Origin: Methanothermobacter sp. CaT2
Lineage (GTDB): Archaea; Methanobacteriota; Methanobacteria; Methanobacteriales; Methanothermobacteraceae
DNA length: 64,000 nt
Assembly: GCF_000828575.1 (NCBI RefSeq)
Contig: NZ_AP011952.1
Location: 527,065-591,064 of the forward strand
Direction of reading: 5' to 3'
Below the pieces are notes generated by a model. The model did no database searches, was not told the DNA's origin, and saw only the letters and a program-made list of their open reading frames with translations. Positions within the stretch are counted from its first letter, which is position 1. Every line of letters begins with the position of its first letter. This document shows positions 16,914 to 26,318 of this stretch, piece by piece. A program made the position numbers and the translations under genes.

Positions 16914-19163
16914 ATGGATAGGAACCTCAAGATATTCATAACGGTGATGTTAATTCTTTCAGTCATATCCCAGTTCCTGCCCTTTAAAAGGGATGCTGTC
17001 TCACTTATAAACGTCATAACAAACCTTGCAGCCTTCATGGGACTTTCATATGCCTGCATATACTCCAGGAAGGTTTACCCGCACCTTTACCTCACGTTGC
17101 TCCTTCTATCCGCTGCCCAGTTCTTTTCATTCCTCGGAGACTTCACCTGGTTCATACTTGAGAGTATACTGTCCCTGAATCCCTTCCCATCAGTTGCAGA
17201 CCTGTTCTACCTCCTCTATTACCCCATCTTCGCAGCCGGCATATTCACAATACCCATCAAAAGATACTCTGACCTTAGATCAATCATAGACCTGCTGATA
17301 ATCCTCGTGGCCTCTGCATCTGCCGCCTGGGTCTTCCTCCTTGAGCCCACAGTTTTTGCAGGAGGAGATTTCACAGAGGTCCTGGTATCAACACTGTATG
17401 TCCTGGGCGATCTCCTCATAGTCTTCATGATAATGGACCTCATAATAAACAAGCTGGGGCACCTCAGATCAAGGACCCTCCACGTGTTCCTTGCAAGCAT
17501 AATCATCCTCCTTGCAGCAGATATATCCTTCACATACCAGAACCTTACAGGAATTTATGCTGGAGGAACACCCCAGGACCTCCTCTGGGCATTCAGTTAC
17601 ATTCTCCTCCTCATTGCAGTGAATGAATTCTTTAAGGAGGACTGGTCAAAGCCCTTATATGTTGAAAAAAAGGTCACAGCTGTCACATACACCCCCTATA
17701 TCTTTATAATACTGTTCTATCTCTTAACGGCCTACAGCGTGATTAAGGGTGGTGCTGAAAAATCCACCGTGCTCTTAGTGTCCCTTGGATTCATAATAGT
17801 CCTCTTCATTCTGAGGCAGCACCTTTCCATGAAGGAAAACATGGCCCTCCTCAATGATGTTGAGAATGAAAGGAGGAGGGCTGAAAATTACCTGGAGGTG
17901 GCGGGGTCCCTCATAATGGTCCTCGATGAGAAAACCCGTGTGAAGCTCATAAACAGGAGGGGCCTTGAAATCCTTGAGTGTGACGCAGGGGAAGTCGCAG
18001 GGAAAAACTGGTTCATGACCTTCGTACCCCCTGAAGACAGGGGGTGGCGGGAAAAGCTATACACCGAAAAGATCAGCTCCGGGAGTAAGGGTTATCATCT
18101 GACCGGTGAGATACTCACATGTAAGGGCGACAGGAAAACCGTCACATGGCACGTTGTATTCCTCAGGGAGGATGGTGAATTCAGGGGCAGCATAATCTCA
18201 GGGGATGACATCACAGAACTCCAGAGAGCCACAAGGGCCCTCGAGATGAGTGAGATGAGGTACAGGGAGATATTTGAACTCGCCCCTAGCCCGATAATAT
18301 CGGTTGGTGATGACCTGATCATAAGGGACTGTAACAGGAGGGCTGAATCCGTTCTGGGCTACCAGAGAGGGGAGCTGATTGGAAGGAACCTGATGGACCT
18401 CATACACCCCGAGGATGCAGGAGAGGACTTTGAAGGGGAAAGAAGGCTCCTGAGATCAAATGGAGATGTCATATACGCCGATATAGGGGTCGCCCGGGTT
18501 GGGGATGAACGTATAATCATAATCGAGGACCAGACAGAGATACGCAGGTCCCTCCAGGAGAAGGAACTCCTCCTGAGGGAGATACACCACCGGGTCAAGA
18601 ACAACCTCCAGATAATATCAAGCCTGCTGAGCATACAGGAGCGTCAGCTGGAGTCAGAGGAACTTTCAGATGTCCTGAGAGAGAGCCGTGAGCGTATAAG
18701 GTCCATAGCCCTTGTCCATGAGCACCTCTACAGATCAACAAACCTCAGAACAATAAGGATCAGGAATTACCTCAACAACATCCTCTCAAAGCTGAGCCAG
18801 GGACAGACCCATGGGAAGGATGTGAGGATCAGCTCCAGCATAGAGGACCTTGAATTCAACCTTGAGACCAGTCTCCCCATTGGTCTCATGGTCAACGAAC
18901 TTGTGAGTAACTCCCTCAAGCACTCAGGGGCAGATAACATAACCGTTGAGCTCAGATCCCTCAACGGGACCCTTGAACTTACCGTGAAGGATGATGGGAT
19001 AGGCCTTGAATCACCGGAGGTCCTGGAGAAATCCGGAAGCATGGGCTGGTACCTTATACGGGCCCTGACAGACCAGCTTGATGGTGAACTGAAAATAGAA
19101 ACAGAGGATGGTCTATCTGTAAGTTTAAGGTTCAGGGAACTTGGATACAGAGAAAGGTACTGA
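16914..19163 (+). CDS. membrane sensor histidine kinase with two PAS domains
   Basis: A 749-residue kinase. Residues 1-310 hold about nine membrane helices of the kind found in methanogen sensor kinases. Two PAS domains follow (about 325-440 and 447-545; the second contains LAPSPIISVGDDLIIRDCN). The kinase core is the HisKA_2 type: EIHHRVKNNLQIISSLL (phospho-acceptor His near residue 557), then HATPase with NELVSNSLKHS (about 660) and DDGIGLE. GGGGAG precedes the ATG. No response regulator gene is adjacent; the next gene is an MgtE-like carrier overlapping it by coding frame, so the partner must be elsewhere. The signal is unknown. Confidence 0.9.
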   Translation: MDRNLKIFITVMLILSVISQFLPFKRDAVSLINVITNLAAFMGLSYACIYSRKVYPHLYLTLLLLSAAQFFSFLGDFTWFILESILSLNPFPSVADLFYLLYYPIFAAGIFTIPIKRYSDLRSIIDLLIILVASASAAWVFLLEPTVFAGGDFTEVLVSTLYVLGDLLIVFMIMDLIINKLGHLRSRTLHVFLASIIILLAADISFTYQNLTGIYAGGTPQDLLWAFSYILLLIAVNEFFKEDWSKPLYVEKKVTAVTYTPYIFIILFYLLTAYSVIKGGAEKSTVLLVSLGFIIVLFILRQHLSMKENMALLNDVENERRRAENYLEVAGSLIMVLDEKTRVKLINRRGLEILECDAGEVAGKNWFMTFVPPEDRGWREKLYTEKISSGSKGYHLTGEILTCKGDRKTVTWHVVFLREDGEFRGSIISGDDITELQRATRALEMSEMRYREIFELAPSPIISVGDDLIIRDCNRRAESVLGYQRGELIGRNLMDLIHPEDAGEDFEGERRLLRSNGDVIYADIGVARVGDERIIIIEDQTEIRRSLQEKELLLREIHHRVKNNLQIISSLLSIQERQLESEELSDVLRESRERIRSIALVHEHLYRSTNLRTIRIRNYLNNILSKLSQGQTHGKDVRISSSIEDLEFNLETSLPIGLMVNELVSNSLKHSGADNITVELRSLNGTLELTVKDDGIGLESPEVLEKSGSMGWYLIRALTDQLDGELKIETEDGLSVSLRFRELGYRERY

Positions 19164-19173
19164 GGGGATGGTT

Positions 19174-20103
19174 ATGGAGTTCCGGATAACAGAGCGAGTA
19201 CCGACTGCATCGCCTGGAATGTCCAGCCAGGATGCCCTCGAGATGATAAGAAGGAAGATGGGCGAATATGACACCATAGACTACGTTTACATCCTTGACA
19301 GTGATACTCTGGCCGGTGTCGTATCAATCCGTGAGATCCTATCCCACGATGAAATCCTCGGGGACTTCATGCACCGCGACATAATATGCTTCACCCCCGA
19401 AGATGACCCATTTGATATACCCTACCTGGCACTTTCACATGGAATTAAGGCCATTCCGGTTGTTGACAGTGGGGGCAGATTCCGGGGTGTTGTGCCCTAT
19501 GATGAAATCATAAGGATACTGAAGGTTGAGGCTGACAGGAACATGCTGCACTTTGGTGGTGTCTTCCACCGCGTGGTTGATGAGAAGAGGAGCCCCGGGT
19601 CCATGGTGAAGTCAAGGGTTCCCTGGCTCATCATAGGAGTGGTGGGTGGTACCGTTACCGCCTCAATGATAGGCAGATTTGAGGACCTGCTCTCAGGGTT
19701 CATAGCCCTGGCATCATTCATACCCGTGATGGTCTACATGAGCGACGCCGTGGGGACCCAGTCAGAGGCCCTCATAATAAGGGAGATAGCCGTTGATCCA
19801 TCAATGAATCACCTCAAGTACATAAAGGGAGAGTTCCTGGTCGCAGCTGCAATAGGCGCCCTATCCTCTGCCTTCGCCGGGCTGATGGCAGGGGTCACCC
19901 GCATGAACCCTTTACTTGGACTGATAGTCTTCGTATCCATGTTCTTCAGTATAATAGCAGCGGTTTTAATATCCACGGTCTCACCCCTCCTATTCAGGAG
20001 GATGGGCTATGACCCTGCGGTTGCAACCGGACCCCTGGCAACCATACTCAGTGACTTCACAACCACACTGATATACCTTAGTGTCGCCTCATCACTCCTT
20101 TGA
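19174..20103 (+). CDS. MgtE-like divalent cation transporter with CBS domains
   Basis: A 309-residue protein: two CBS motifs in residues 15-135 (VYILDSDTLAGVVSIREIL and AIPVVDSGGRFRGVVPYDEII), then a five-helix MgtE membrane domain (about 150-309) with MVYMSDAVGTQSEALIIRE, the conserved ion-pore signature. Bacterial MgtE carries Mg2+ and is gated by Mg2+ bound at its N-terminal and CBS domains; here the extra N domain is missing. GAGGGG lies before the ATG at 19174; ATG 19168 is an alternative. It follows the kinase stop by ten bases, so the two may be co-transcribed. Confidence 0.9.
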   Translation: MEFRITERVPTASPGMSSQDALEMIRRKMGEYDTIDYVYILDSDTLAGVVSIREILSHDEILGDFMHRDIICFTPEDDPFDIPYLALSHGIKAIPVVDSGGRFRGVVPYDEIIRILKVEADRNMLHFGGVFHRVVDEKRSPGSMVKSRVPWLIIGVVGGTVTASMIGRFEDLLSGFIALASFIPVMVYMSDAVGTQSEALIIREIAVDPSMNHLKYIKGEFLVAAAIGALSSAFAGLMAGVTRMNPLLGLIVFVSMFFSIIAAVLISTVSPLLFRRMGYDPAVATGPLATILSDFTTTLIYLSVASSLL

Positions 20104-20142
20104 AGACCTATGATTTCAGATTTAATGTAAGGAGACAGACAC

Positions 20143-20547
20143 ATGGATCCTGAAGAGAAAATTGAGGAACTTGAGAACCAGATAGCTGAAAGGGACAGGA
20201 AGATCAGGGAACTTGAACTGAAGCTCGCCGATTGCATGGGACGGGTCGATGAGATCAGATCCGAAAAATCCGGGCTGCAGGAGGAGGTTAACAGACTGCA
20301 GGTTATGAGACTTGACCTCAAGCTCAGGGATTTCCAGGAACTGGAGGATGAGAATAACCGCCTGAAGCACCGCATAGAGATAACCAAGGACCTCCTCGAT
20401 GAGGCAAGGGAGAGGCTCGAGATACTTGAAGACGTGGTGGAGGGGTTCCTGAACCAGAGCCTGCCTGAAAGGATCACAGGAAAGAAACCCGATGCCCTCA
20501 TACACTACAGAGAAAGGTTCAGGGATGGCAGGTTCAACAATTTATAA
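20143..20547 (+). CDS. coiled-coil protein, unknown function
   Basis: A 134-residue, highly charged protein. Residues 1-105 show continuous heptads (IEELENQIAERDRKIREL, LQEEVNRLQVMRLDLKL and so on), so it should form a long coiled coil; the last 30 residues are a basic globular tail. TAAGGAGA lies before the ATG. It sits 39 bases after the MgtE-like gene in the same direction. No family was recognised and no enzymatic motif is present; a structural or scaffolding role is a guess. Confidence 0.65.
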   Translation: MDPEEKIEELENQIAERDRKIRELELKLADCMGRVDEIRSEKSGLQEEVNRLQVMRLDLKLRDFQELEDENNRLKHRIEITKDLLDEARERLEILEDVVEGFLNQSLPERITGKKPDALIHYRERFRDGRFNNL

Positions 20548-20652
20548 CATTTTCAACCGATCTCTTTAATTATTTCTTATTTTAATGTTTCCCTCGAAAA
20601 ATGTATATCTATCGATGACATACTTATTACATAATAGGTTAGGAGTGATTCC

Positions 20653-21513
20653 ATGGAACCATATGGTAAGGGGGACGGCCGTGTCAGGTGGGTGACGCCT
20701 GAATGGCTGATGGAGAATATGGAGGATGTTGCCATAATAGACTGTCAGCCAAACATCCACGACTACATACTTGAACACATACCCGGAGCAGTTTACCTCA
20801 ACGAGGGCCTCTTCAGGGAGCCCCATGGGAAGGCGCCGGCGATGTACATCCCTGAGGGAGCAGTCGAGCTGATATTCCAGCAGGCAGGGATCGAAAACAG
20901 GCCCACCGTTGTATACACAGGTACCGGCGGAGTCAAGGGCTGGGGTGATGGTCTCGAGCAGACCATGGTGGCCTACAGCCTTGCAAGGTTTGGCCATGAA
21001 AACATTCTGGTACTCAATGGCGGACTCGCAGAGTGGAAGAGGGCCGGTGGAGAATTAACAAAGGTATTCCCTGAGGTTGAGGAATCTGGTTTCTCTGCTG
21101 TGACAAAGGAGGACTTCTACATAGAGTACCCTGAATTCAAAAGGATAAAGGACGATGAAGACGTTCTGCTGCTCGATGCAAGACCTGCAGAGGTCTATGA
21201 GGGGCAGGGCCCCTGGATAAAACCCGGGCACATACCGGGCGCAGTTAACCTCCCCTGGGCTGACCTCATGGACCCGGAAAACAGGACCCTGCTGAAGCCA
21301 GAGGATGAGATACTTGAACTCGTAAATTCAGTGGGTGCAACACCCGACAGAAAGATAATCTGCAGCTGCGGCACCGGCAGGGAGGCGACGAACGAGTTCC
21401 TCCTCTTCAAGTGGTACCTTGGGTACCCTGATGTCAGGATATATGAGGGATCATTCACCGAGTGGACCCAGATAGAGGACAACCCCACAGTCACGGGTCC
21501 GGACCCACGCTGA
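20653..21513 (+). CDS. two-domain rhodanese-type sulfurtransferase
   Basis: Moves sulfane sulfur from thiosulfate or 3-mercaptopyruvate to an acceptor thiol. The 286 residues form two rhodanese domains: the first (about 1-125) lacks an active-site Cys and the second (about 140-286) carries [12 protein letters not shown] (catalytic Cys near 239), whose CGTG start matches the thiosulfate/mercaptopyruvate sulfurtransferase loop. Conserved [12 protein letters not shown] and [10 protein letters not shown] are also present. GGAGTGATTCC precedes the ATG, with a TATA-like TATATCTAT near 20604. Sulfur donation for Fe-S or tRNA thiolation is a reasonable guess; it stands alone. Confidence 0.9.
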   Translation: MEPYGKGDGRVRWVTPEWLMENMEDVAIIDCQPNIHDYILEHIPGAVYLNEGLFREPHGKAPAMYIPEGAVELIFQQAGIENRPTVVYTGTGGVKGWGDGLEQTMVAYSLARFGHENILVLNGGLAEWKRAGGELTKVFPEVEESGFSAVTKEDFYIEYPEFKRIKDDEDVLLLDARPAEVYEGQGPWIKPGHIPGAVNLPWADLMDPENRTLLKPEDEILELVNSVGATPDRKIICSCGTGREATNEFLLFKWYLGYPDVRIYEGSFTEWTQIEDNPTVTGPDPR

Positions 21514-21547
21514 TGAACCCTCAAATTATTTTTTATTCATGAAAAAT

Positions 21548-22360
21548 TCAGTGCCCCTGACCACCGAAGTCTGTTTTAAGTTCTGATCCCGCAAATAACA
21601 TCACAGCAAGGGCTGCAGCCACGTTCAGAATCATCAGGAATATTCCTCCAGCAAGGGTGCCCTGGACCGGGAAGAGGAAGTATGAGAGGTTTCCTGTTGT
21701 GTGGATTATCATGGTGGCCAGTATACTGCCTGTGGAGTTGTAGACCCAGGTGTATATCACCGAAGCAGAGATTATAAGGATCATGAAACTCCAGAATGGG
21801 ACCTGGGACTGTATGCTACCCCCAATGAAGAATAGGGGTATGTGCCAGAGCCCCCATATGAACCCTATTATCAGGGCCGTGTAGATTGGCGAGTACCTCC
21901 TCTGAAGCCGTGGAAGGGCATAGCCCCTCCACCCGAATTCCTCCTGCAGTGGCCCCCCGAGGAAGAATATGTAAATGAACACCATTATGACCGTGAGGGG
22001 CTGGGAGGTCCAGTAGAGGTAGGGGTGGGGGTCACCCCACAGGACACCCAGGTAGAGTGCCACTGCAGTTAGCACAGGAAAGAATAAGAGGATTACAGGC
22101 CACCAGAGCCTGTGAAAGTCGTAATTAACACCTTTCCTGAGGAGTGCCAGCAGTTCATCCCGGCCGCCATACCTGTAGCTCAGGAGAACAGCTGCAAGTG
22201 TTGGGCCGAAGGCTGCAGGGTTGTAGGGGCTTTCAAGGAATGCCTGCAGGGGCTGGGGGAAACTGAAGCCCGCAGAGACCATTGCTATAGGTATCCAGAG
22301 TACCCATGAAAATATGAATGCCACAATGAAAAAGTCTGATATGCGATCATTCTCCATCAT
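21548..22360 (-). CDS. CPBP family intramembrane metalloprotease
   Basis: A 270-residue membrane protein of the CAAX-protease and bacteriocin-processing (CPBP/ABI) family. About seven hydrophobic helices are seen. The motifs are EEFGWRGYALPRL (residues near 140-152, two Glu and Arg), GLWHIPLFF (about 173-181, first catalytic His) and a C-terminal segment with HTTGN. Some relatives cleave prenylated or lipidated proteins or confer bacteriocin immunity; the substrate here is unknown. The start used (ATG 22360) has TGGTGG upstream; GTG 22366 is also in frame. Confidence 0.85.
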   Translation of the reverse strand: MMENDRISDFFIVAFIFSWVLWIPIAMVSAGFSFPQPLQAFLESPYNPAAFGPTLAAVLLSYRYGGRDELLALLRKGVNYDFHRLWWPVILLFFPVLTAVALYLGVLWGDPHPYLYWTSQPLTVIMVFIYIFFLGGPLQEEFGWRGYALPRLQRRYSPIYTALIIGFIWGLWHIPLFFIGGSIQSQVPFWSFMILIISASVIYTWVYNSTGSILATMIIHTTGNLSYFLFPVQGTLAGGIFLMILNVAAALAVMLFAGSELKTDFGGQGH

Positions 22361-22386
22361 AACCACCAGAATCCTATCAGTGCACC

Positions 22387-22590
22387 TTAAAGGGTGTGAG
22401 GGTCACAGGGACCCTGAAGGGATACGATGTACCTCATCTCACCCTCCATCACGATACACAGTATAGGTTTCAGTGAGACTGCATTTATACCCTTTTCTGT
22501 GAGGATGAAGCTGACCCTGAAGACGGGTATTAAAAGCCTGCCACCGGCATCCACAGCTGCAGCGGGACATGCCCCCTCAATTATCCTCAT
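22387..22590 (-). CDS. possible small protein, doubtful
   Basis: A 67-codon frame in an otherwise empty 254-base spacer between two genes on the same strand. It has a GGTG site about six bases before the ATG, moderately hydrophobic residues (RLLIPVFRVSFILT) and two C-terminal Cys, but no recognised family and no repeat or membrane signature. Frames exist on the opposite strand too, so chance is a real possibility. Confidence 0.2.
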   Translation of the reverse strand: MRIIEGACPAAAVDAGGRLLIPVFRVSFILTEKGINAVSLKPILCIVMEGEMRYIVSLQGPCDPHTL

Positions 22591-22614
22591 TAAAACACAC
22601 CAGCATCATGAGAG

Positions 22615-23169
22615 TCATGAGAAACCCCGGAGACCTGAGATGAATTCCCTGAAGGTTCTCCTCCTGAGAAGCATGAGAAATGTTAGAAGTGGCTTGAGGG
22701 GTGTCACCCTTAAGCTGAGTTCAAGGACACCATTCACCTCATCACCTGAAAAGTCAGGTCTGACCATTATTTCAACATTCCCCAACCCTGCAGTCAATGC
22801 TGAAATGGTCCAGAGGTAACCTGAGAGCTCTGCGGTCCCTGCCACGTCATCCGAGCCCACATCAACAGTCAGTTCCAGTCTCTGAAGGTTAATTGAAGAT
22901 AGAACGCTCCCTGCAAGATCCATAATATCCCTTCTGGCAATTATAGCCCTGCGTGCCAGTTCAATCAGCCTTTTAAACTCAAATTCCTCACCCTTTTCTT
23001 TATCAGCACCTTTAAATCTTTTTCTGAATATTCCAAGTCTCCAGAGCAGGATCTGAAGCCTGAAATCCATATTCTGCCCCTTCTTAGTACCCCTGATGAC
23101 CAGGGTGTAGGGTGAGATGAGCAGCACAGCCAGCAGCCCCGCTGGAACCGCCAGGATGAGGAATTTCAT
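22615..23169 (-). CDS. DUF2953 membrane protein
   Basis: A 184-residue protein with one N-terminal hydrophobic segment (ILAVPAGLLAVLLISPYTLVI, residues 4-24) and a beta-rich rest ending in FREFISGLRGF. The SLRVTPLKPLLTFL region near the C-terminus and the overall plan match DUF2953. In Bacillus the DUF2953 gene ytfI lies beside ytfJ (GerW); the same order is seen here with the GerW-family gene eight bases upstream. Function is not known. The ATG has a weak AAGGTTTC upstream. Coupling with the GerW-like gene is likely. Confidence 0.8.
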   Translation of the reverse strand: MKFLILAVPAGLLAVLLISPYTLVIRGTKKGQNMDFRLQILLWRLGIFRKRFKGADKEKGEEFEFKRLIELARRAIIARRDIMDLAGSVLSSINLQRLELTVDVGSDDVAGTAELSGYLWTISALTAGLGNVEIMVRPDFSGDEVNGVLELSLRVTPLKPLLTFLMLLRRRTFREFISGLRGFS

Positions 23170-23176
23170 GAAACCT

Positions 23177-23563
23177 TTATTCTCCCCGCTTTACCTCAGA
23201 ATCACCCTTATCTGAGATCTCCCTTATTATATCGGTGACTGCGGATCCAAGTTCCCCTATAACTCTCCCCCTACCCGAAGTTAGATCTATGACCCTGACA
23301 CCCCCGGGTCCCTCAACACCCTTCAGCAGAACGATGACCGCCACGGGTTCAACTCCTGCCCCGGCAGCTGCGCCGCTTCCAGCGCCAGTATCCGATGTTG
23401 AAGCCCTTCCTTCACCCACACCGGCCCCGAATCCAACCCCCATCTTCATCAGGGGTATCAGTATCTTGTCCTCGCTTTCAATGGTCTCACCCACAAGGTT
23501 CTTCACGTCGAGGAGTTTGCGAAGCTCCTCAACGGTCGTTTTAATCGGCTCTTCAATTTTCAT
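23177..23563 (-). CDS. GerW (YtfJ) family protein
   Basis: A 128-residue protein of the GerW/YtfJ family: VEELRKLLDVKNLVGETI, then IPLMKMGVGFGAGVGEG and a Gly/Ala-rich middle (GAGSGAAAGAGVEPVAVIVL). In spore-formers GerW affects germination; archaea make no spores, so the name gives only the fold. It precedes DUF2953, the same pair as in Bacillus. No signal peptide; a cytoplasmic, possibly membrane-adjacent role is inferred. The start ATG at 23563 overlaps no gene; 23564-23678 holds the divergent promoters. Confidence 0.85.
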   Translation of the reverse strand: MKIEEPIKTTVEELRKLLDVKNLVGETIESEDKILIPLMKMGVGFGAGVGEGRASTSDTGAGSGAAAGAGVEPVAVIVLLKGVEGPGGVRVIDLTSGRGRVIGELGSAVTDIIREISDKGDSEVKRGE

Positions 23564-23678
23564 TTAAACCACATTGATATTATGTGATCGTTCAGGTATA
23601 TGCACTTTCCCATTAAACATCCAAAAACATTTATAATGAAAGGACCCATATCCTCTATTAAATCTGGAGGCGGTAAAT

Positions 23679-24170
23679 ATGAATTTAAAACTGGTTTCTT
23701 TAATTGCGGTGCTTCTTATTGCAGGCGCCGCTGGAGTCTACATCCTAAATGGAAATGGCAGTGCAGATGGTAACACCAGCCCGGAAACTCTGGGAACCCA
23801 TAAAACAGAAAACCATAAACCAGGCTCAGCCAGGATTGTCGCAACTCAGGCAGGACCTGAAACTGCAAAACCCGGTTCAAATATCACGCTGAAGTGTAAA
23901 CTGAGAAATGATGGTGAGGGTCCCGCCAAAAACGTTAAGGTTTCTTCACAGGACTTCGAAAGGAGCTTCTCTGTTATAGGACCCGGTGAAGAGGTGGAAT
24001 TCCAGGTCCAGATTTACATACCCACAGAGGAGGAGGTCAAGAGGGAATTCGGAGATGATGCAACGCTGTCAAACCCCTACTTTATAGGGGGCTTCGGTGT
24101 AAGCTACACGGATATGACCGGAAAACACAGCACAAACTCAAATAGCGTGGAAATACCTCTGAAAACCTGA
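23679..24170 (+). CDS. exported protein with CARDB-like domain
   Basis: A 163-residue protein with a hydrophobic N-terminal anchor (SLIAVLLIAGAAGVYIL, residues 8-24) followed by a low-complexity Asn/Gly/Thr linker and one beta-sandwich domain of the CARDB kind (AGPETAKPGSNITLKCKLRNDGEGPAKNVKV, in two parts about 65-95). Such domains serve as adhesion or scaffold modules on the archaeal surface. AGGCGGTAAAT precedes the ATG. No partner is next to it; it is flanked by genes in the other direction, so it is its own unit. Confidence 0.75.
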   Translation: MNLKLVSLIAVLLIAGAAGVYILNGNGSADGNTSPETLGTHKTENHKPGSARIVATQAGPETAKPGSNITLKCKLRNDGEGPAKNVKVSSQDFERSFSVIGPGEEVEFQVQIYIPTEEEVKREFGDDATLSNPYFIGGFGVSYTDMTGKHSTNSNSVEIPLKT

Positions 24171-24241
24171 GAAAATAAATACTGATTGTGCTAAAAATAG
24201 TTTTAAAGTTTTTGGGGGGATCTTTAGATCCCTCAAAATTA

Positions 24242-24703
24242 TCATTCTGACCGTTTAACAGGGATCTGGACCTCTGTAAGGAGCTCAGATTCGTCAACTT
24301 CCAGTGGACTGTTGAGGTAAACCTCTGTCACGGGCCCTGTAATCTCATAGCCATTCTCCATCGCATATTCGATGAGGGCATGTATAACCGGCCCCACCTC
24401 AGTGTATGGCCCCTCATGTAACGCTGCAATGACCCTATGGGATGGTAGGTTCTTTATCTTAACCCTTTCATCCGCTTCGGCCTCACCTGCAATGGAAACA
24501 CCTATCTCGTAGAGGAGTTCCTCCTCATCAACCTCCTCTGGAGTGTTGTAGTATGTCCCATATACACGGCCTGTCATCTGCAGACCGTTCTTAATCACCC
24601 ATCCCGCAACCTCAGAGATGTACTCCGGTATACGTTCATAGCTTCCCCTGCACTCAATGTAGGCCACACGAATCCCTTCAACCATCTTCTCAGTTATCTC
24701 CAT
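24242..24703 (-). CDS. GyrI-like small-molecule-binding protein
   Basis: A 153-residue protein of the SOUL/GyrI (AraC effector-binding) fold. Two similar halves are seen: residues 1-75 with YNTPEEVDEEELLYEIGV and 76-153 with YLNSPLEVDESELLTEVQIPV, the tandem repeat of this fold. Residues VAYIECRGSYERIPEYI and VIAALHEGPYTEVGPVI are equivalent. There is no DNA-binding domain, so it may be a binding or degrading protein for small ligands. GGAGG precedes the ATG at 24703; an upstream in-frame codon adds 20 residues without support. Confidence 0.85.
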   Translation of the reverse strand: MEITEKMVEGIRVAYIECRGSYERIPEYISEVAGWVIKNGLQMTGRVYGTYYNTPEEVDEEELLYEIGVSIAGEAEADERVKIKNLPSHRVIAALHEGPYTEVGPVIHALIEYAMENGYEITGPVTEVYLNSPLEVDESELLTEVQIPVKRSE

Positions 24704-24777
24704 AAAAACCTCCCCATTAATCTTATCAACCTCAAGTGATAAAAATTTATCTAAATTTCGCAAAAAACTGTGTTAGA

Positions 24778-25197
24778 TCACATTCTAACAAGGATCACAC
24801 CAGCAACAACCATCATAAGGCCGGCAAGCCTTGTCGCCGTTATGCTCTCATCCAGAAGTAGTGCCGCAACCATCACCGTGAAGATGGGGAAGGCTGCAAC
24901 CACCGGGACAACCACAGAGGCATCCCCCGACTTGAGGGCGTAGTAGTAGAATAGCTGTCCCATGAGGGCCGCTGATATCCCATCAAGAGCCAGAAAGAAC
25001 CATCCCCTGGGACCTGCCTCTGAAAGCGCCTCCGCACCCCCATTGAACATGACCCATATGAGCATGATCATGGTTATCACCGAACTCCTTATGGTTAGGG
25101 CAACACCGGGGTTAAGCCCCTCAAGACCTATCTTGCTGAAGACAGGGGCAAGACCGAACATGAGAGCTGCAAGTAGGGCGAAGACAAAGTAGTTCAA
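24778..25197 (-). CDS. EamA-like four-helix transporter
   Basis: A 139-residue membrane protein with five hydrophobic stretches, matching a single EamA domain (half of the usual ten-helix drug/metabolite transporter). The C-terminal GLMMVVAGVILVRM and VVPVVAAFPIFTVMVAALLLDE are the conserved helices. Single-domain members act as dimers (as in SMR-like proteins). The substrate is unknown. The ATG has a GAGGTGATGTTTT-like leader. It stands between divergent galE and GyrI-like genes. Confidence 0.85.
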   Translation of the reverse strand: MNYFVFALLAALMFGLAPVFSKIGLEGLNPGVALTIRSSVITMIMLIWVMFNGGAEALSEAGPRGWFFLALDGISAALMGQLFYYYALKSGDASVVVPVVAAFPIFTVMVAALLLDESITATRLAGLMMVVAGVILVRM

Positions 25198-25340
25198 AAC
25201 ATCACCTCAGATTAATATATGAAATCAGACCATTAAATCTATGCAAAGGCAGACCACAAAGACCTACCCACAAAAACAGGCCATCAAACCTTATTTACAT
25301 GTTAACAGAAATATAGACAGAATCATATCTGTGTGATAAA

Positions 25341-26318
25341 ATGATACTAATCGTTGGCGGAGCAGGATACATCGGGTCACATGTCAATAAATTTCTATCA
25401 GAGAGGGGATACGAAACCCTCATCCTTGATAACCTCACAAGGGGCCACAGGGATTTTGTTAAGTGGGGTGAATTCATAGAGGGTAACCTGGGTGATAGGA
25501 GACTCCTTGACAGGACCTTTGAAACCCATGACGTGGATGCAGTCATGCACTTCGCAGCCTTCACAGATGTCGGTGAATCGGTCCTCAAACCAGGAAGGTA
25601 CTACCATAACAACGTCGTGAACACCATAAACCTCCTGGATTCCATGGTGGACCATGGCGTCAGGGACTTCATATTTTCATCCACCTGTGCAGTCTACGGG
25701 AACCCCATGGAGATACCAATAAGCGAGGAACACCCCCTCAACCCCATAAGCCCCTATGGCAGATCCAAACTCATGGTTGAGGAGATACTGAAGGACTACA
25801 GGGATGCCTATGGTCTCAACTATGTCTCGCTCCGCTACTTCAATGCAGCCGGAGCAGACCCTGAAGGGGAGGTGGGAGAGCTTCATAACCCTGAAACGCA
25901 CCTTATACCCATCATTCTGGATGTTGCCCTGGGTCTGCGGGACGCCGTGCGGATATTCGGCACAGATTACCCCACACCCGACGGAACATGTGTGAGGGAC
26001 TACATCCACGTTATGGACCTGGCAGATGCCCACTGGAGGGCGCTCAGATACCTTGAGGGTGGAGAAAGCGGGGTTTTCAACCTTGGAAACGGGAACGGCT
26101 TCTCAGTCAGAGAGGTTATAGAGACCTGCAGGGAGGTCACAGGTGCCAGTATAAATGCTGTTGAGGATGACCGAAGACCAGGTGATCCGCCGGAACTCGT
26201 GGGCAGTGCCGGTAGGGCCAGGAGAGTCCTTGGCTGGAGGCCGGAATTCACAGAACTCGAGGATATAATAGAAACCGCATGGAACTGGCATTCAAGGATC
26301 AGAGGGGGGATCTCATGA
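25341..26318 (+). CDS. galE: UDP-glucose 4-epimerase
   Basis: Interconverts UDP-glucose and UDP-galactose for surface glycans. The 325-residue protein is an extended SDR: NAD-binding GGAGYIGSHV (residues 5-14), active-site SSTCAVYG (about 113-120), catalytic YGRSK (about 139-143), and LRYFNAAGADPEGEVGE. HVNK in place of the common HTVV at residues 14-17 is a minor difference. GTGATAAA lies just before the ATG. The stop overlaps the next gene by four bases, and galU lies about 3.3 kb away on the other strand, so UDP-sugar metabolism is clustered here. Confidence 0.94.
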   Translation: MILIVGGAGYIGSHVNKFLSERGYETLILDNLTRGHRDFVKWGEFIEGNLGDRRLLDRTFETHDVDAVMHFAAFTDVGESVLKPGRYYHNNVVNTINLLDSMVDHGVRDFIFSSTCAVYGNPMEIPISEEHPLNPISPYGRSKLMVEEILKDYRDAYGLNYVSLRYFNAAGADPEGEVGELHNPETHLIPIILDVALGLRDAVRIFGTDYPTPDGTCVRDYIHVMDLADAHWRALRYLEGGESGVFNLGNGNGFSVREVIETCREVTGASINAVEDDRRPGDPPELVGSAGRARRVLGWRPEFTELEDIIETAWNWHSRIRGGIS

